Shown here: piece after piece, positions 53,839 through 61,466 of the stretch
How the letters are laid out: each line of letters begins with the position of its first letter
Position numbering within the stretch: position 1 is the first letter of the stretch
Assembly: GCA_019414445.1 (NCBI GenBank)
Contig: DXMA01000003.1
Span: forward strand, 1-64,000
Direction: 5' to 3'
Origin: Collinsella sp.
GTDB lineage: Bacteria > Actinomycetota > Coriobacteriia > Coriobacteriales > Coriobacteriaceae
DNA: 64,000 nucleotides
The notes under the pieces: model-generated
What the model was told of the DNA's origin: nothing
The model's database searches: none
Seen by the model: only the letters and a program-made list of their open reading frames with translations
Program-made: the position numbers and the translations under genes

Positions 53839-54966
53839 TTAGTAACGCACGAAGATATAGTTGTTGTTCATGCCGGCGGCAACGGAGCTGATGATAACAC
53901 CCGTATTGTAGTCGGAAGCATGAATCATCTGACCACCACCGATGTAAATGCCGGTGTGGTACGAGTTGACCACAACGTCACCGGGCTGCGGATCGGACAC
54001 ACGCGTCCAGCCCATAAAGGTACCCGTGGTGCCGAGGCGGCAATAGCGACCAGTGAGGCAATAGCTAACAAAACCAGAGCAGTCGAAGCTGTTCGGGCCA
54101 ATTCCGCCCCAGGAATAAGCGCAACCAAGCTTGCTGTATGCACGCGAGACAACAGAACCGCCATCGACGGACTGGCTCGGAGCAGAAGGCGTCGGAGCCG
54201 GAGCAGGCGTGGAGGGCTGCGGCGTCGGAGCAGGTGTCGGCGTAGGAGCCGGAGTGTTGCCGCCCTGGTTGTTGTTATTGCTGGTCTGACCACCGTTGTT
54301 GGTGTTCTCGTTCGTACCGGCAGTCTCGTTGCTCACCGTGGCCTTCTCGGCAGTGCTGGCGTTAATGCCCGCCTGCAGCGCGGCGTTTGCCTCAGCCTCG
54401 GCGGCAAGCTCGGCCTGCAGCTGCGAATCCAAGGAATTTACGACGTTCTGGGCTTCAGCCTGCTGAGCATTAAGCTCGTCGACCTTCTTTTGCGTGGCGG
54501 CGACGTTCTTCTCCTGCTCGGCCTGCTTATCGGTGAGCTGCTGCTTAAGCTCCTTGACCTCTTGAATGGTCTGAGCTTGCTTATCTGAAACTTTGCCGTA
54601 GTAGAACAGACGGTTGAGCATATCGCTCAGATCATCGACACCCGTCAAAACCTGAAGCAGGCTCAGACCGCCGGTTTTGTACTCGCCGGCGACATAGGTC
54701 GAGAGCTTGGCCTGACCATCGGCGATCTCGTGCTGCTTTTGCGTGATCTCGCCGGCAGTCTGATCGAGCGCCTGCGTCTGCGTGGCAAGCTCATCGTAAA
54801 TCTGCTGGGTTTGGGTGCCGATCTGCTCGAGTTTCGTACGAGCAGCGGCAAGGTCGGATGCGGTATCGGCGTAGGCAGGAGCCGCGAGGCCCAAGCCCAA
54901 AACACAAGCGAGGGTTGCCGTAGCAGCGCAGCGTGCCATGTTTTTGTGCGTGTTTGCTGTGCGCAT
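53839..54966 (-). CDS. secreted NlpC/P60 peptidoglycan endopeptidase with coiled coil
   Basis: A 375-residue secreted wall hydrolase. Signal peptide 1-33 (ending APAYA), coiled coil at about 35-200 of the PcsB/RipA type, a Pro/Thr-rich linker, and a C-terminal NlpC/P60 domain with catalytic Cys296 (DCSGFVSY), His337 (SYHTGIYIG) and His349 (MIHASD). These enzymes cut stem peptides during cell separation, often activated by FtsEX through the coiled coil. AAAGGAAG precedes ATG 54966. Confidence 0.9.
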   Translation of the reverse strand: MRTANTHKNMARCAATATLACVLGLGLAAPAYADTASDLAAARTKLEQIGTQTQQIYDELATQTQALDQTAGEITQKQHEIADGQAKLSTYVAGEYKTGGLSLLQVLTGVDDLSDMLNRLFYYGKVSDKQAQTIQEVKELKQQLTDKQAEQEKNVAATQKKVDELNAQQAEAQNVVNSLDSQLQAELAAEAEANAALQAGINASTAEKATVSNETAGTNENTNNGGQTSNNNNQGGNTPAPTPTPAPTPQPSTPAPAPTPSAPSQSVDGGSVVSRAYSKLGCAYSWGGIGPNSFDCSGFVSYCLTGRYCRLGTTGTFMGWTRVSDPQPGDVVVNSYHTGIYIGGGQMIHASDYNTGVIISSVAAGMNNNYIFVRY

Positions 54967-54998
54967 GTAGCTTCCTTTCCAGTAACTAAGGGTAACGG

Positions 54999-55529
54999 CT
55001 AGTCTACCGTCACCAGGCTAAAGAGCTCCACATCGTCATCAGACGGCGTGAGCTTCTCGCGCGGGTTGAGAAACGCAAGCTCAAGTATACAACCGTAACC
55101 GATAAGCTTTGCGCCCATATCTCGCACCAGTTTACCTGTTGCCTCGACGGTTCCGCCCGTCGCGACCAAGTCGTCCAGAATCAACACGGTATCTTTAGAG
55201 CTGATAGCGTCGGCATGGATCTCAATTGAATCGGTGCCGTACTCGAGCTCATAGCTCTGGCTCACCGTCTTGCGGGGTAGCTTGCCCGGTTTACGTGCGG
55301 GAACAAAGCCGGCGCCCAGAGCGACGGCCACGGGAACGCCCACCATAAAGCCGCGAGCCTCGGGACCCACGACCTTGGTGATTCCCATGCCGGCAAAGTG
55401 CTCGGCGAGGGCATCGGTCATGGCTTTGAGCGCCTCGGGATTGCCAAAGAGCGGCGTGATGTCTTTAAAGACGACTCCGGGCTCGGGATAGTCGGGGATG
55501 TCGACGATTTGAGATTCGAAGTCGTACAT
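54999..55529 (-). CDS. apt: adenine phosphoribosyltransferase
   Basis: Salvages adenine to AMP with PRPP. The PRPP loop VLILDDLVATGGT is near 122 of 176 residues, and GPEARGFMVGVPVA is the adenine-side motif. Start ATG 55529 (MYDFESQIVDIPDYP) follows AAAGGT. Last but one gene in the pgsA2-FHA-MerR-apt-NlpC series. Confidence 0.92.
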   Translation of the reverse strand: MYDFESQIVDIPDYPEPGVVFKDITPLFGNPEALKAMTDALAEHFAGMGITKVVGPEARGFMVGVPVAVALGAGFVPARKPGKLPRKTVSQSYELEYGTDSIEIHADAISSKDTVLILDDLVATGGTVEATGKLVRDMGAKLIGYGCILELAFLNPREKLTPSDDDVELFSLVTVD

Positions 55530-55569
55530 TGCATGACCTTTCAATGGGTTGCCGGATAAGCGGCAGCGG

Positions 55570-56448
55570 TTATTTGCCCGCCGTGGCGGTGCCGGAGTGC
55601 GAAGGGGCGACGACCTTGAGCGGCTTTACGAGAGAATCCTCGTGCGAAGCCGGCGTGGCTATCTCTTCGTTTTTGGCTTTGGTGGACTCGGAGCGAGTGA
55701 TTTCCTCATCGAGTGCATCGATGTCGGCGTCCTCGGCCACGGCGTTGAGCGACTCAAAAACGCGGTTCTTGAGCAGCGCAGTGTGCACACCCTCGGTCAG
55801 GTCGTGAAGCTTCTTAAACGCACGCTCGAGCTTGGCGTCGCGCTCGTCATCGGAGGTATCCATGCCGAGCATGCTCACGAGCACCTGCTCAAACATCGAG
55901 GACTCACGGTTGGCGGAAGACACGTACTGACGCAGGTTGCGGGGCTCGATATGGAAGCGTGACAGCTCGGAGCAGTAGCGGATGATTGGAAAATCGCGAC
56001 CATCGACGAGCTCACGATTCTGCGGACTCTTGATGATGCGAATGAGGTCGTTCTCGGCGAGCGAGCGGATAAACGAAATCTCGACGCCCAGCATATCGGG
56101 AATGGTCTCAATGGGATGCAGCTTTTGCTTAGTCTCCTTGGGCTCCGTCTTGAGCGGAACATCGGACAGCAAGCCCACCTCGTAAGCGAGCGTTGACAGG
56201 TCCGTGGCGTTTTCCAAGCGCTGCTTAATCACGTTGAGCGGCATGTAGCGGGTCTTCTGCAAGTGCAGGATGACCTCCAGGCGATCAACGTCCTCCTTAG
56301 AGTACTGACGGTATCCCTTAGGCGTACGATGAGGGGTAATGAGCCCCTCATCTTCTAGAAATCTAATTTTTGAGTTCGAAAGATCGGGGTATGCGCCTCG
56401 AAGAAGGTTGACGACTTGGCCGATACTCAGATAGTTGCGTTCGGCCAT
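55570..56448 (-). CDS. MerR-family regulator, FtsR-like
   Basis: A 292-residue MerR regulator. The N-terminal winged helix (LSIGQVVNLLRGAYPDLSNS, KIRFLEDEGLITPHRTPKGYR) matches the actinobacterial group of Rv1828 and FtsR of Corynebacterium, which activates ftsZ. Those genes also follow an FHA protein gene, as here. The rest is an effector or dimer domain without known ligand, and a polar tail. It starts three bases after the FHA stop. Confidence 0.8.
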   Translation of the reverse strand: MAERNYLSIGQVVNLLRGAYPDLSNSKIRFLEDEGLITPHRTPKGYRQYSKEDVDRLEVILHLQKTRYMPLNVIKQRLENATDLSTLAYEVGLLSDVPLKTEPKETKQKLHPIETIPDMLGVEISFIRSLAENDLIRIIKSPQNRELVDGRDFPIIRYCSELSRFHIEPRNLRQYVSSANRESSMFEQVLVSMLGMDTSDDERDAKLERAFKKLHDLTEGVHTALLKNRVFESLNAVAEDADIDALDEEITRSESTKAKNEEIATPASHEDSLVKPLKVVAPSHSGTATAGK

Positions 56449-56451
56449 GCC

Positions 56452-56886
56452 CTACTCACCGGTTTCGATGCGCTCCGGCGTGCTCTCGTGGTAGATGAGC
56501 GTAAACGTACCGATCTGGACGGAAGAACCATCGTGCAGCGGGGCCGCGTTGACAATGGCGCCGTCGACCCAGGTGCCATTGAGCGAGCCCAGGTCCTCAA
56601 TGCGAGCGCCGAGGCCCTCGCGAATAATGCGCGCGTGGCTACGCGAAACGGTCATGTCATTGAGGAAGATGCCGTTCGCAGGATCGCGGCCGATGGTGGT
56701 CACGTCGTCCTCGAGCTCAAAGGCGGCACCAGTCTGCGGACCCTTGACGATGGACAGAACGGGTGCGGTGATGCGCACGTTGGCCATGAGGTCGGGAACG
56801 GTGACGTCGCTTGAAGGCACGCGGAATACGCAGGTAGCGTCAGCAGTCTTATCATTCTGAGGCATATTGTTAACCATGTTGTCCAT
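56452..56886 (-). CDS. FHA-domain protein, GarA-like
   Basis: A 144-residue protein whose C-terminal 85 residues form a forkhead-associated domain (TIGRDPANGIFL, VSRSHARI, DLGSLNGTWVDG) that binds phosphothreonine. In mycobacteria and corynebacteria GarA/OdhI controls the TCA cycle after phosphorylation at an ETTS motif. I do not see that motif here, so the metabolic role is uncertain. Start ATG 56886 with AGGGG upstream. Confidence 0.8.
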   Translation of the reverse strand: MDNMVNNMPQNDKTADATCVFRVPSSDVTVPDLMANVRITAPVLSIVKGPQTGAAFELEDDVTTIGRDPANGIFLNDMTVSRSHARIIREGLGARIEDLGSLNGTWVDGAIVNAAPLHDGSSVQIGTFTLIYHESTPERIETGE

Positions 56887-56952
56887 GACAACCCCTAACT
56901 TATCGCGGACGTGCCGCAAATAATGAACCGTACGTAATCATACCCCAACGAA

Positions 56953-57657
56953 TCAGTCTTCGATTTCAGGGTTCAGAAAGTCGATGTCCTCGTCCTCGGG
57001 ATGCGCGAGAGCCTGTTTAATGGCCGCTCCGCCCTTAATGGAGTAGATGACAGCGGTGAGCATGGAGAAGATCACACCGCCATACACAAAGAAAATGCCG
57101 AGGGGCACCGAGCTTCCGTTAAGACCCGGGAAGGCCGTGAGGGATGAAGGTAAAAGGTGCAGGCCGTCAACAACGGGGAACCCGAGCAGCATGAGCGAGA
57201 AGCCGGTCATGAGCAGCGCAGTGGCAATCTTTCCGGGAAAGACGACATCGATGGGGCGACGGTGATAATGGCGTACGATAAGCGTGCCGATGCCCAGATA
57301 GATGTCGCGGCCAATAATGAGCACGCAGACCCAGATGGGCAGCTCTCCGCGGACCACCAGCCCAAGTACGCCGGTGAACAGCAGCGCACGGTCGCAGATG
57401 GGATCCATGACCTTGCCGAGCCACGAGACCGTCTTGGTCATGCGGGCGATCTGACCGTCCATCCAGTCGGTAGAGGCGGCAACGGCGTAGATAACGATGG
57501 CGATGACGCGGTTGTTATCCGTCACAAACAGGTACAGAAATACCAGGGTGAGGATCAGGCGCGTAAAGGTGATGAAATTGGAGATCGTAAAGATCTTATT
57601 CGACGGGTAATCGGAAGTGCCGATAAGCTCCTTTTTGATCTTCTTTTTGATGCCCAC
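56953..57657 (-). CDS. CDP-alcohol phosphatidyltransferase (second PgsA-type)
   Basis: A 234-residue membrane enzyme of the CDP-alcohol family: signature DWMDGQIARMTKTVSWLGK then VMDPICDR, with four or five membrane segments. It may make phosphatidylglycerol phosphate, cardiolipin or phosphatidylinositol-type lipids; the headgroup is not shown by sequence. GTG 57657 is chosen because GGGGGAG lies six bases before; the C-terminus is acidic. First gene of its unit. Confidence 0.82.
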   Translation of the reverse strand: MGIKKKIKKELIGTSDYPSNKIFTISNFITFTRLILTLVFLYLFVTDNNRVIAIVIYAVAASTDWMDGQIARMTKTVSWLGKVMDPICDRALLFTGVLGLVVRGELPIWVCVLIIGRDIYLGIGTLIVRHYHRRPIDVVFPGKIATALLMTGFSLMLLGFPVVDGLHLLPSSLTAFPGLNGSSVPLGIFFVYGGVIFSMLTAVIYSIKGGAAIKQALAHPEDEDIDFLNPEIED

Positions 57658-57693
57658 AGGACTCCCCCGCTGGTTAACGACAAAACTTTCGCT

Positions 57694-57699
57694 ACTATA
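57694..57699 (-). promoter_or_regulatory. possible -10 of the pgsA2 unit
   Basis: Minus-strand TATAGT about 35 bp before the start. No good -35 is seen. Confidence 0.4.
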
Positions 57700-57784
57700 C
57701 CCGTTCCGGCGATGTCTATCCAGCGTAAGCATAGAGAGTCCAGACATGAGGAAGGCGCTTTTGGGCGGCGGTGGATTTCACATT

Positions 57785-57843
57785 CGTGTACATCAGCCTC
57801 CAAACATGTCGAAAAATGTCGGTTTTGGAGGGTGATGTACACG
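57785..57843. repeat. long inverted repeat upstream of pgsA2
   Basis: CGTGTACATCAGCCTCCAAA (57785-57804) pairs with 57824-57843 over 20 positions with one mismatch. The 19-base loop contains ATGTCG twice. It lies between divergent transcription units at the border of the high-GC block. Function unknown; terminator, operator or mobile-repeat end are all possible. From 57844 to 58000 nothing else stands out except a weak promoter-like TTGTTG-N16-CATGAT at 57876-57903. Confidence 0.6.
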
Positions 57844-58000
57844 TTTTGATTCGGTGATTACATCGATCGGGAAAGTTGTTGCCTTAAGCAAATTAATCAT
57901 GATGTGCGGGTCGGGAAGGGTTGGCGCCAAAAGAACCCAACGGCCGTTATGGCTTCGTTAGAAACGCGCCCCCACCATGGATGGTGAACCCGAAAGGTAA

Positions 58001-58033
58001 GGCGCGCGGGCACGGTGACTCGGCCCGCGCGCC
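58001..58033 (+). promoter_or_regulatory. GC-rich leader hairpin before the ABC transporter operon
   Basis: GGCGCGCGGGC pairs perfectly over 11 bp with 58023-58033 around an 11-base loop. It ends 21 bases before the ATG, ahead of the ribosome site, with no T run. A translational or termination control element is possible. Confidence 0.5.
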
Positions 58034-58054
58034 CGGAATAGAAAGGATAAACCC

Positions 58055-58783
58055 ATGGGTTACATGCTCGAGACGCGTGGGCTCACCAAGCGCTTCGGCC
58101 GCGGCGACCAGGCGCAGGACGCCGTGGCCGATGTGAGCCTTCATATCCGCGAGGGCGAGGTGTACGGGCTGCTCGGTCCCAACGGCGCCGGCAAGTCGAC
58201 AACGCTCAAGATGATCTGCGGGATGCTGCGGCCGACGGCCGGGGAGATCCTCTTTGCCGGGCACGCCTGGCGCCGCGAGGACCTCTACGCAATCGGCAGC
58301 CTCATCGAGGAGGCGCCGCTCTACCCCAACCTCACCGCGCGCGAGAACCTGCGCGTGCGCACCACGCTGCTGGGCCTTCCCGAGAGCCGCATAGATGAGG
58401 TGCTCGCCGCCGTGGGCCTCGCGGACACCGGGAAGAAGCGCGCTGGGCGCTTCTCGATGGGCATGCGGCAGCGCCTGGGGCTCGCGCTGGCGCTGATCGC
58501 TCGGCCACGCCTGCTTGTGCTCGACGAGCCCACCAACGGCCTCGACCCCATCGGCATCGAGGAGCTGCGCGACCAGATCCGCGGCTTCGCGGCGGCGGGT
58601 ACGACGGTGATCGTCTCGAGCCACATCCTCTACGAGGTGCAACAGATGGCGGACACCATCGGCATCATCTGCGGGGGGCGCCTCGCCTACGAGGATGCGC
58701 TTCGTCCCGGGCAGGACCTCGAGGAACTCTTCATGAGCTTCTGCCGGGAAGGGCGACGAGCGCGCGGGGAGGTGGCGGCATGA
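58055..58783 (+). CDS. ABC transporter ATPase, lantibiotic-protection type
   Basis: A 242-residue ATPase of the NisF/SpaF/CprA-BcrA type. Walker A is GPNGAGKSTTLK near 43, signature SMGMRQRLGLALAL (one change from the usual LSGGQ-like form, as in this group), Walker B LLVLDEPTNGLDP. It powers the two following permeases. AAAGGATAA precedes ATG 58055. Codon use is much more GC-rich than left of 57600. Substrate is not visible; a lantibiotic or other envelope-active peptide is likely. Confidence 0.85.
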   Translation: MGYMLETRGLTKRFGRGDQAQDAVADVSLHIREGEVYGLLGPNGAGKSTTLKMICGMLRPTAGEILFAGHAWRREDLYAIGSLIEEAPLYPNLTARENLRVRTTLLGLPESRIDEVLAAVGLADTGKKRAGRFSMGMRQRLGLALALIARPRLLVLDEPTNGLDPIGIEELRDQIRGFAAAGTTVIVSSHILYEVQQMADTIGIICGGRLAYEDALRPGQDLEELFMSFCREGRRARGEVAA

Positions 58784-59550
58784 CGGGCGAGAAAGGCGGC
58801 CTGCTCGCGGGCCTGCGCGCCGAGGCCCTGAAGTCGCGCCACGCAGCACCGGTTCGCCTGGCCGTGCTCATGGCGCTGCCGATGCCGCTGCTCGGCGCGA
58901 TGCCCTACCGGGGCGTGCAGATCTTCAGCGCGTGGAACTACTGGTACGCGCTCTTCCTGCCCGTGTCTCTATCGCTTGTGGTGGCGTGCGTCGCGCGGGC
59001 GGACGCTCGCACGCGGATGCGGGGGCTTCTGGGCCTGGGCTTCCCGCTCGGGCGAGCCTGGTGGGCCAAGGCGCTCTGGTGCCTCGCGCTCTGCACGCTC
59101 TCGAACCTCGTGGTCTTCGGCATCTACCTCGCGGGATCGGCGTTCTCCTCGCAGGGCCTCACGGCCGCGGGCACGCTCACGATGCTCCTCTGCGCGCTCG
59201 TCAACACGGTGACCGCGGCGTGGATGATCCCCGCAGGGCTCTTCCTCACGGCGCGGTTCGGCATGCTCGCGGGCATCTTCTGCCCGCTCGCCGCGCAGCT
59301 CGTGGGTGGGTTCGCCTGGTCGTTGGTGCCGCTGCCGCAGCTCTTTCCGCCGTCGGCGAGCATGGTCATCCCCACGAGCTTCATCCCCGTGCTGCCGAGC
59401 GGCGAGCCGCTCGCGGCGGACATGGCGCTCGGCGGGGCGCTCGCGGCGGATGGCATGCTCACGCTGGCGGGCCTTGCGGTCTGCGCGCTCGCGTTCGCCG
59501 CGCTCACGGCGGCGGGCGCGGCCTGGTTCGCGCGCTCCGAGGAGCGGTGA
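58780..59550 (+). CDS. ABC permease, lantibiotic immunity type (LanE-like)
   Basis: A 256-residue membrane protein with about six hydrophobic segments. It lacks motifs of its own, but its place after a LanF-like ATPase and before a similar permease matches the LanFEG layout (lanF-lanE-lanG). ATGA overlap with the ATPase and TGATG overlap with the next gene show tight coupling. Confidence 0.75.
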   Translation: MTGEKGGLLAGLRAEALKSRHAAPVRLAVLMALPMPLLGAMPYRGVQIFSAWNYWYALFLPVSLSLVVACVARADARTRMRGLLGLGFPLGRAWWAKALWCLALCTLSNLVVFGIYLAGSAFSSQGLTAAGTLTMLLCALVNTVTAAWMIPAGLFLTARFGMLAGIFCPLAAQLVGGFAWSLVPLPQLFPPSASMVIPTSFIPVLPSGEPLAADMALGGALAADGMLTLAGLAVCALAFAALTAAGAAWFARSEER

Positions 59551-60365
59551 TGGCCATGACACGACTCTCCGACCCGACGCCGCGCATGACTCTCCCGCGG
59601 GCCCTGCTCTCCGAGGCCCTGCGCCTGGCGCGCTCCCCGCTCTCGGCGGTGCACCTCGCCTGCGGCCTGGCAGCCGGTCTTGCCTGCGGCGAGTACTTCT
59701 CCGTAACCCGATGGGACCCGGCGCTGGGCGCGGACGCCTACGCCCAGTTCCTCGGCGCTCTCATGCCGCTCATGTCCGCCATCGTCTGCGGGCTCGCCGT
59801 GGACGAGGAGCGCGCTGCCGGGCGCCTCGCCAACCTCACGGCGGTCCCCTCGCGCGGGCGCGCCGTCGCGGCGAAGCTACTCGCCCTTGCGGCGCTCGGC
59901 GCGGGCGCGCTGGCCGTGGCGCTCGGCGTGTTCGGGGCCGTGCTCGCCGTCGCCGGTCGCCTGCCGCTTGGGCCCGCTCCGCTTGCGTCCGCCTGGGCGG
60001 GCATCGTGCTGGGCAGCCTGCCCCTCTACGCGCTGGGGCTCGGCGTGGCCCTGCGCCTCGGCCGCAACGCCGTCATCGGCGCCGGCGCGGCGGGGATGCT
60101 CCTCGCGTTCTTCTCTGTGGGCGGACTTGCGCACGGTCTCATGACCGGTGAGCTCACCGGTGCCCTGGCGACGCCCCTGAGCTGGGTGCCGCTCGCCTGG
60201 CCCGCGCGCCTGGGGTCGCTCGGGGTGGAGGCCTTCATCGACGCCGCACGCGCGGCGGGCCCACTCCTCACGACTGCGCTCGCTGGCCTCGTGCTCACCC
60301 TGGCAGCCGACGCCGTCCTTCTCGCCTGGTTCTGCCGCTTCGAGGGCGGGAGGGCAGATGCGTAG
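59550..60365 (+). CDS. ABC permease, lantibiotic immunity type (LanG-like)
   Basis: A 271-residue membrane protein with about six hydrophobic segments, beginning MAMTRLSDPTPR. The DEERAAGRLANLTAVPSRGR stretch after the second helix is the usual cytoplasmic loop of these permeases. A much longer upstream frame is the shadow of the preceding gene. It overlaps the following small gene by eight bases. Confidence 0.75.
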   Translation: MAMTRLSDPTPRMTLPRALLSEALRLARSPLSAVHLACGLAAGLACGEYFSVTRWDPALGADAYAQFLGALMPLMSAIVCGLAVDEERAAGRLANLTAVPSRGRAVAAKLLALAALGAGALAVALGVFGAVLAVAGRLPLGPAPLASAWAGIVLGSLPLYALGLGVALRLGRNAVIGAGAAGMLLAFFSVGGLAHGLMTGELTGALATPLSWVPLAWPARLGSLGVEAFIDAARAAGPLLTTALAGLVLTLAADAVLLAWFCRFEGGRADA

Positions 60366-60759
60366 GAGGCCGCTCGCCGCCATGCTCGCCCTCCTCTCCG
60401 CAGCGCTCCTTCTGGGCTGGAATGCCCTGTTCGACGCCGGCTGGGGGTCGGCGCTGCGCTCGATCGCCGACCGCGTGCTGCCCAACCCTGAGATCGCAAT
60501 GTGGGCGCCCGCGCCCGAGTCCGGCAGTCACGCGAGCTCCTACGCCGACGCCACCGGGGCGGGGGCAAACTACGTCTACCTGGTGGACGCGGCGGACGAC
60601 AGAGGCAATGTCCGAGAGCTCCAGCTCATCTTCTTAGGGCGGGAGTCGGACGGCGAGGGCTGGCTCGGGATCGAGGCGCGCGGCGGCTCGGGCGTGCGCT
60701 ACCGCGCGTGCGACGCGGCCGAGGCACCCTCGGCTGCGCGCAGGGCTCTGGACCGCTGA
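60358..60759 (+). CDS. YxeA-like (DUF1093) secreted or membrane-anchored protein
   Basis: A 133-residue protein with an N-terminal signal or anchor (3-25) and a small beta-rich domain. The pattern of aromatic YVYLVDA, DRGNVRELQLIFLG, and a late VRYRAC ... P..AR..L resembles YxeA/DUF1093, which often sits beside peptide-antibiotic ABC transporters. Its biochemical role is unknown. The overlap with the permease gene suggests it belongs to the operon. Confidence 0.55.
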   Translation: MRRRPLAAMLALLSAALLLGWNALFDAGWGSALRSIADRVLPNPEIAMWAPAPESGSHASSYADATGAGANYVYLVDAADDRGNVRELQLIFLGRESDGEGWLGIEARGGSGVRYRACDAAEAPSAARRALDR

Positions 60760-60771
60760 GCGCGGCGCTAG

Positions 60772-60777
60772 TACAAT
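60772..60777 (+). promoter_or_regulatory. possible -10 of the two-component genes
   Basis: TACAAT lies 27 bases before the response-regulator start in an otherwise GC-rich gap. The -35 is not clear. Confidence 0.35.
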
Positions 60778-60803
60778 TCCGACGAGAGTTTCAGGAGGTC
60801 AAC

Positions 60804-61466
60804 ATGGCGAGGATACTGGCAGTGGATGATGAACGGGCGATCCTCGATGCGCTCGCGCGCGTCCTCGGCCGCGACGGCCATGAGGTCGTCAGGGCGGCGG
60901 ACCCGACGGCGGTCCCGGGGATGGACCTCTCGCGCTTCGACCTCGTGCTCTGCGACGTCATGATGCCGGGGCTCGACGGCTTCGAGCTCGTGCGGCAGAT
61001 CCGCCCGGACTTCGACGGGCCCATCGTCTTCCTGACCGCGCGCGTGGCCGAGGAGGATGCCGTGGCCGGCTACGGCCTGGGAGCCGACGACTACGTCCGC
61101 AAGCCCTTCGGGGCCGCGGAACTGCGCGCCAAGGTCGCGGCCCATCTACGCCGTGAGCGCCGGCCGCGCTCGCACGCCCTCTCCTTCGGGGAGGTGCGGA
61201 TCGACCTCGGGGCGCGCGGCCTCGCCGTGGGCGGCGAGGCCGTGCCGCTCACGCCCACCGAGTACGCCATCTGCGAGTACCTCGCCCGCCACCCCGGGCA
61301 GGTCATGAGCCGCGCACAGATCCGCGAGGCAGTGCTCGGCTGGGAGAGCGACGCCGACGACGCGGCCATATCCATGCAGGTCAGCCGCGCCCGGAGGAAA
61401 CTCTCCGAAGCCGGCGCCGACCCGATCGCGACCGTCTGGGGGATGGGGTACAAGTGGCAGCTCTGA
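60804..61466 (+). CDS. response regulator, OmpR/PhoB family
   Basis: A 220-residue regulator: receiver domain with acidic pair DDE at 8-10, phospho-acceptor Asp51 (LCDVMMPGLDG) and Lys in VRKPFG near 98; C-terminal winged helix (PLTPTEYAICEYLARHPGQVMSR) for DNA binding. CAGGAGG precedes ATG 60804. Encoded with the ABC operon and kinase, it probably induces the transporter in response to a peptide or envelope stress. Confidence 0.9.
   Translation: MARILAVDDERAILDALARVLGRDGHEVVRAADPTAVPGMDLSRFDLVLCDVMMPGLDGFELVRQIRPDFDGPIVFLTARVAEEDAVAGYGLGADDYVRKPFGAAELRAKVAAHLRRERRPRSHALSFGEVRIDLGARGLAVGGEAVPLTPTEYAICEYLARHPGQVMSRAQIREAVLGWESDADDAAISMQVSRARRKLSEAGADPIATVWGMGYKWQL

Noticed and set aside
57167..57849. 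Open frames on the plus strand opposite pgsA2
   Set aside because: Low-complexity translations with no family pattern; the opposite strand has a CDP-alcohol signature.
58932..59549. Long upstream extension of the LanG-like frame
   Set aside because: Overlaps the LanE-like gene in another frame; the TGATG junction at 59548 gives a natural start.
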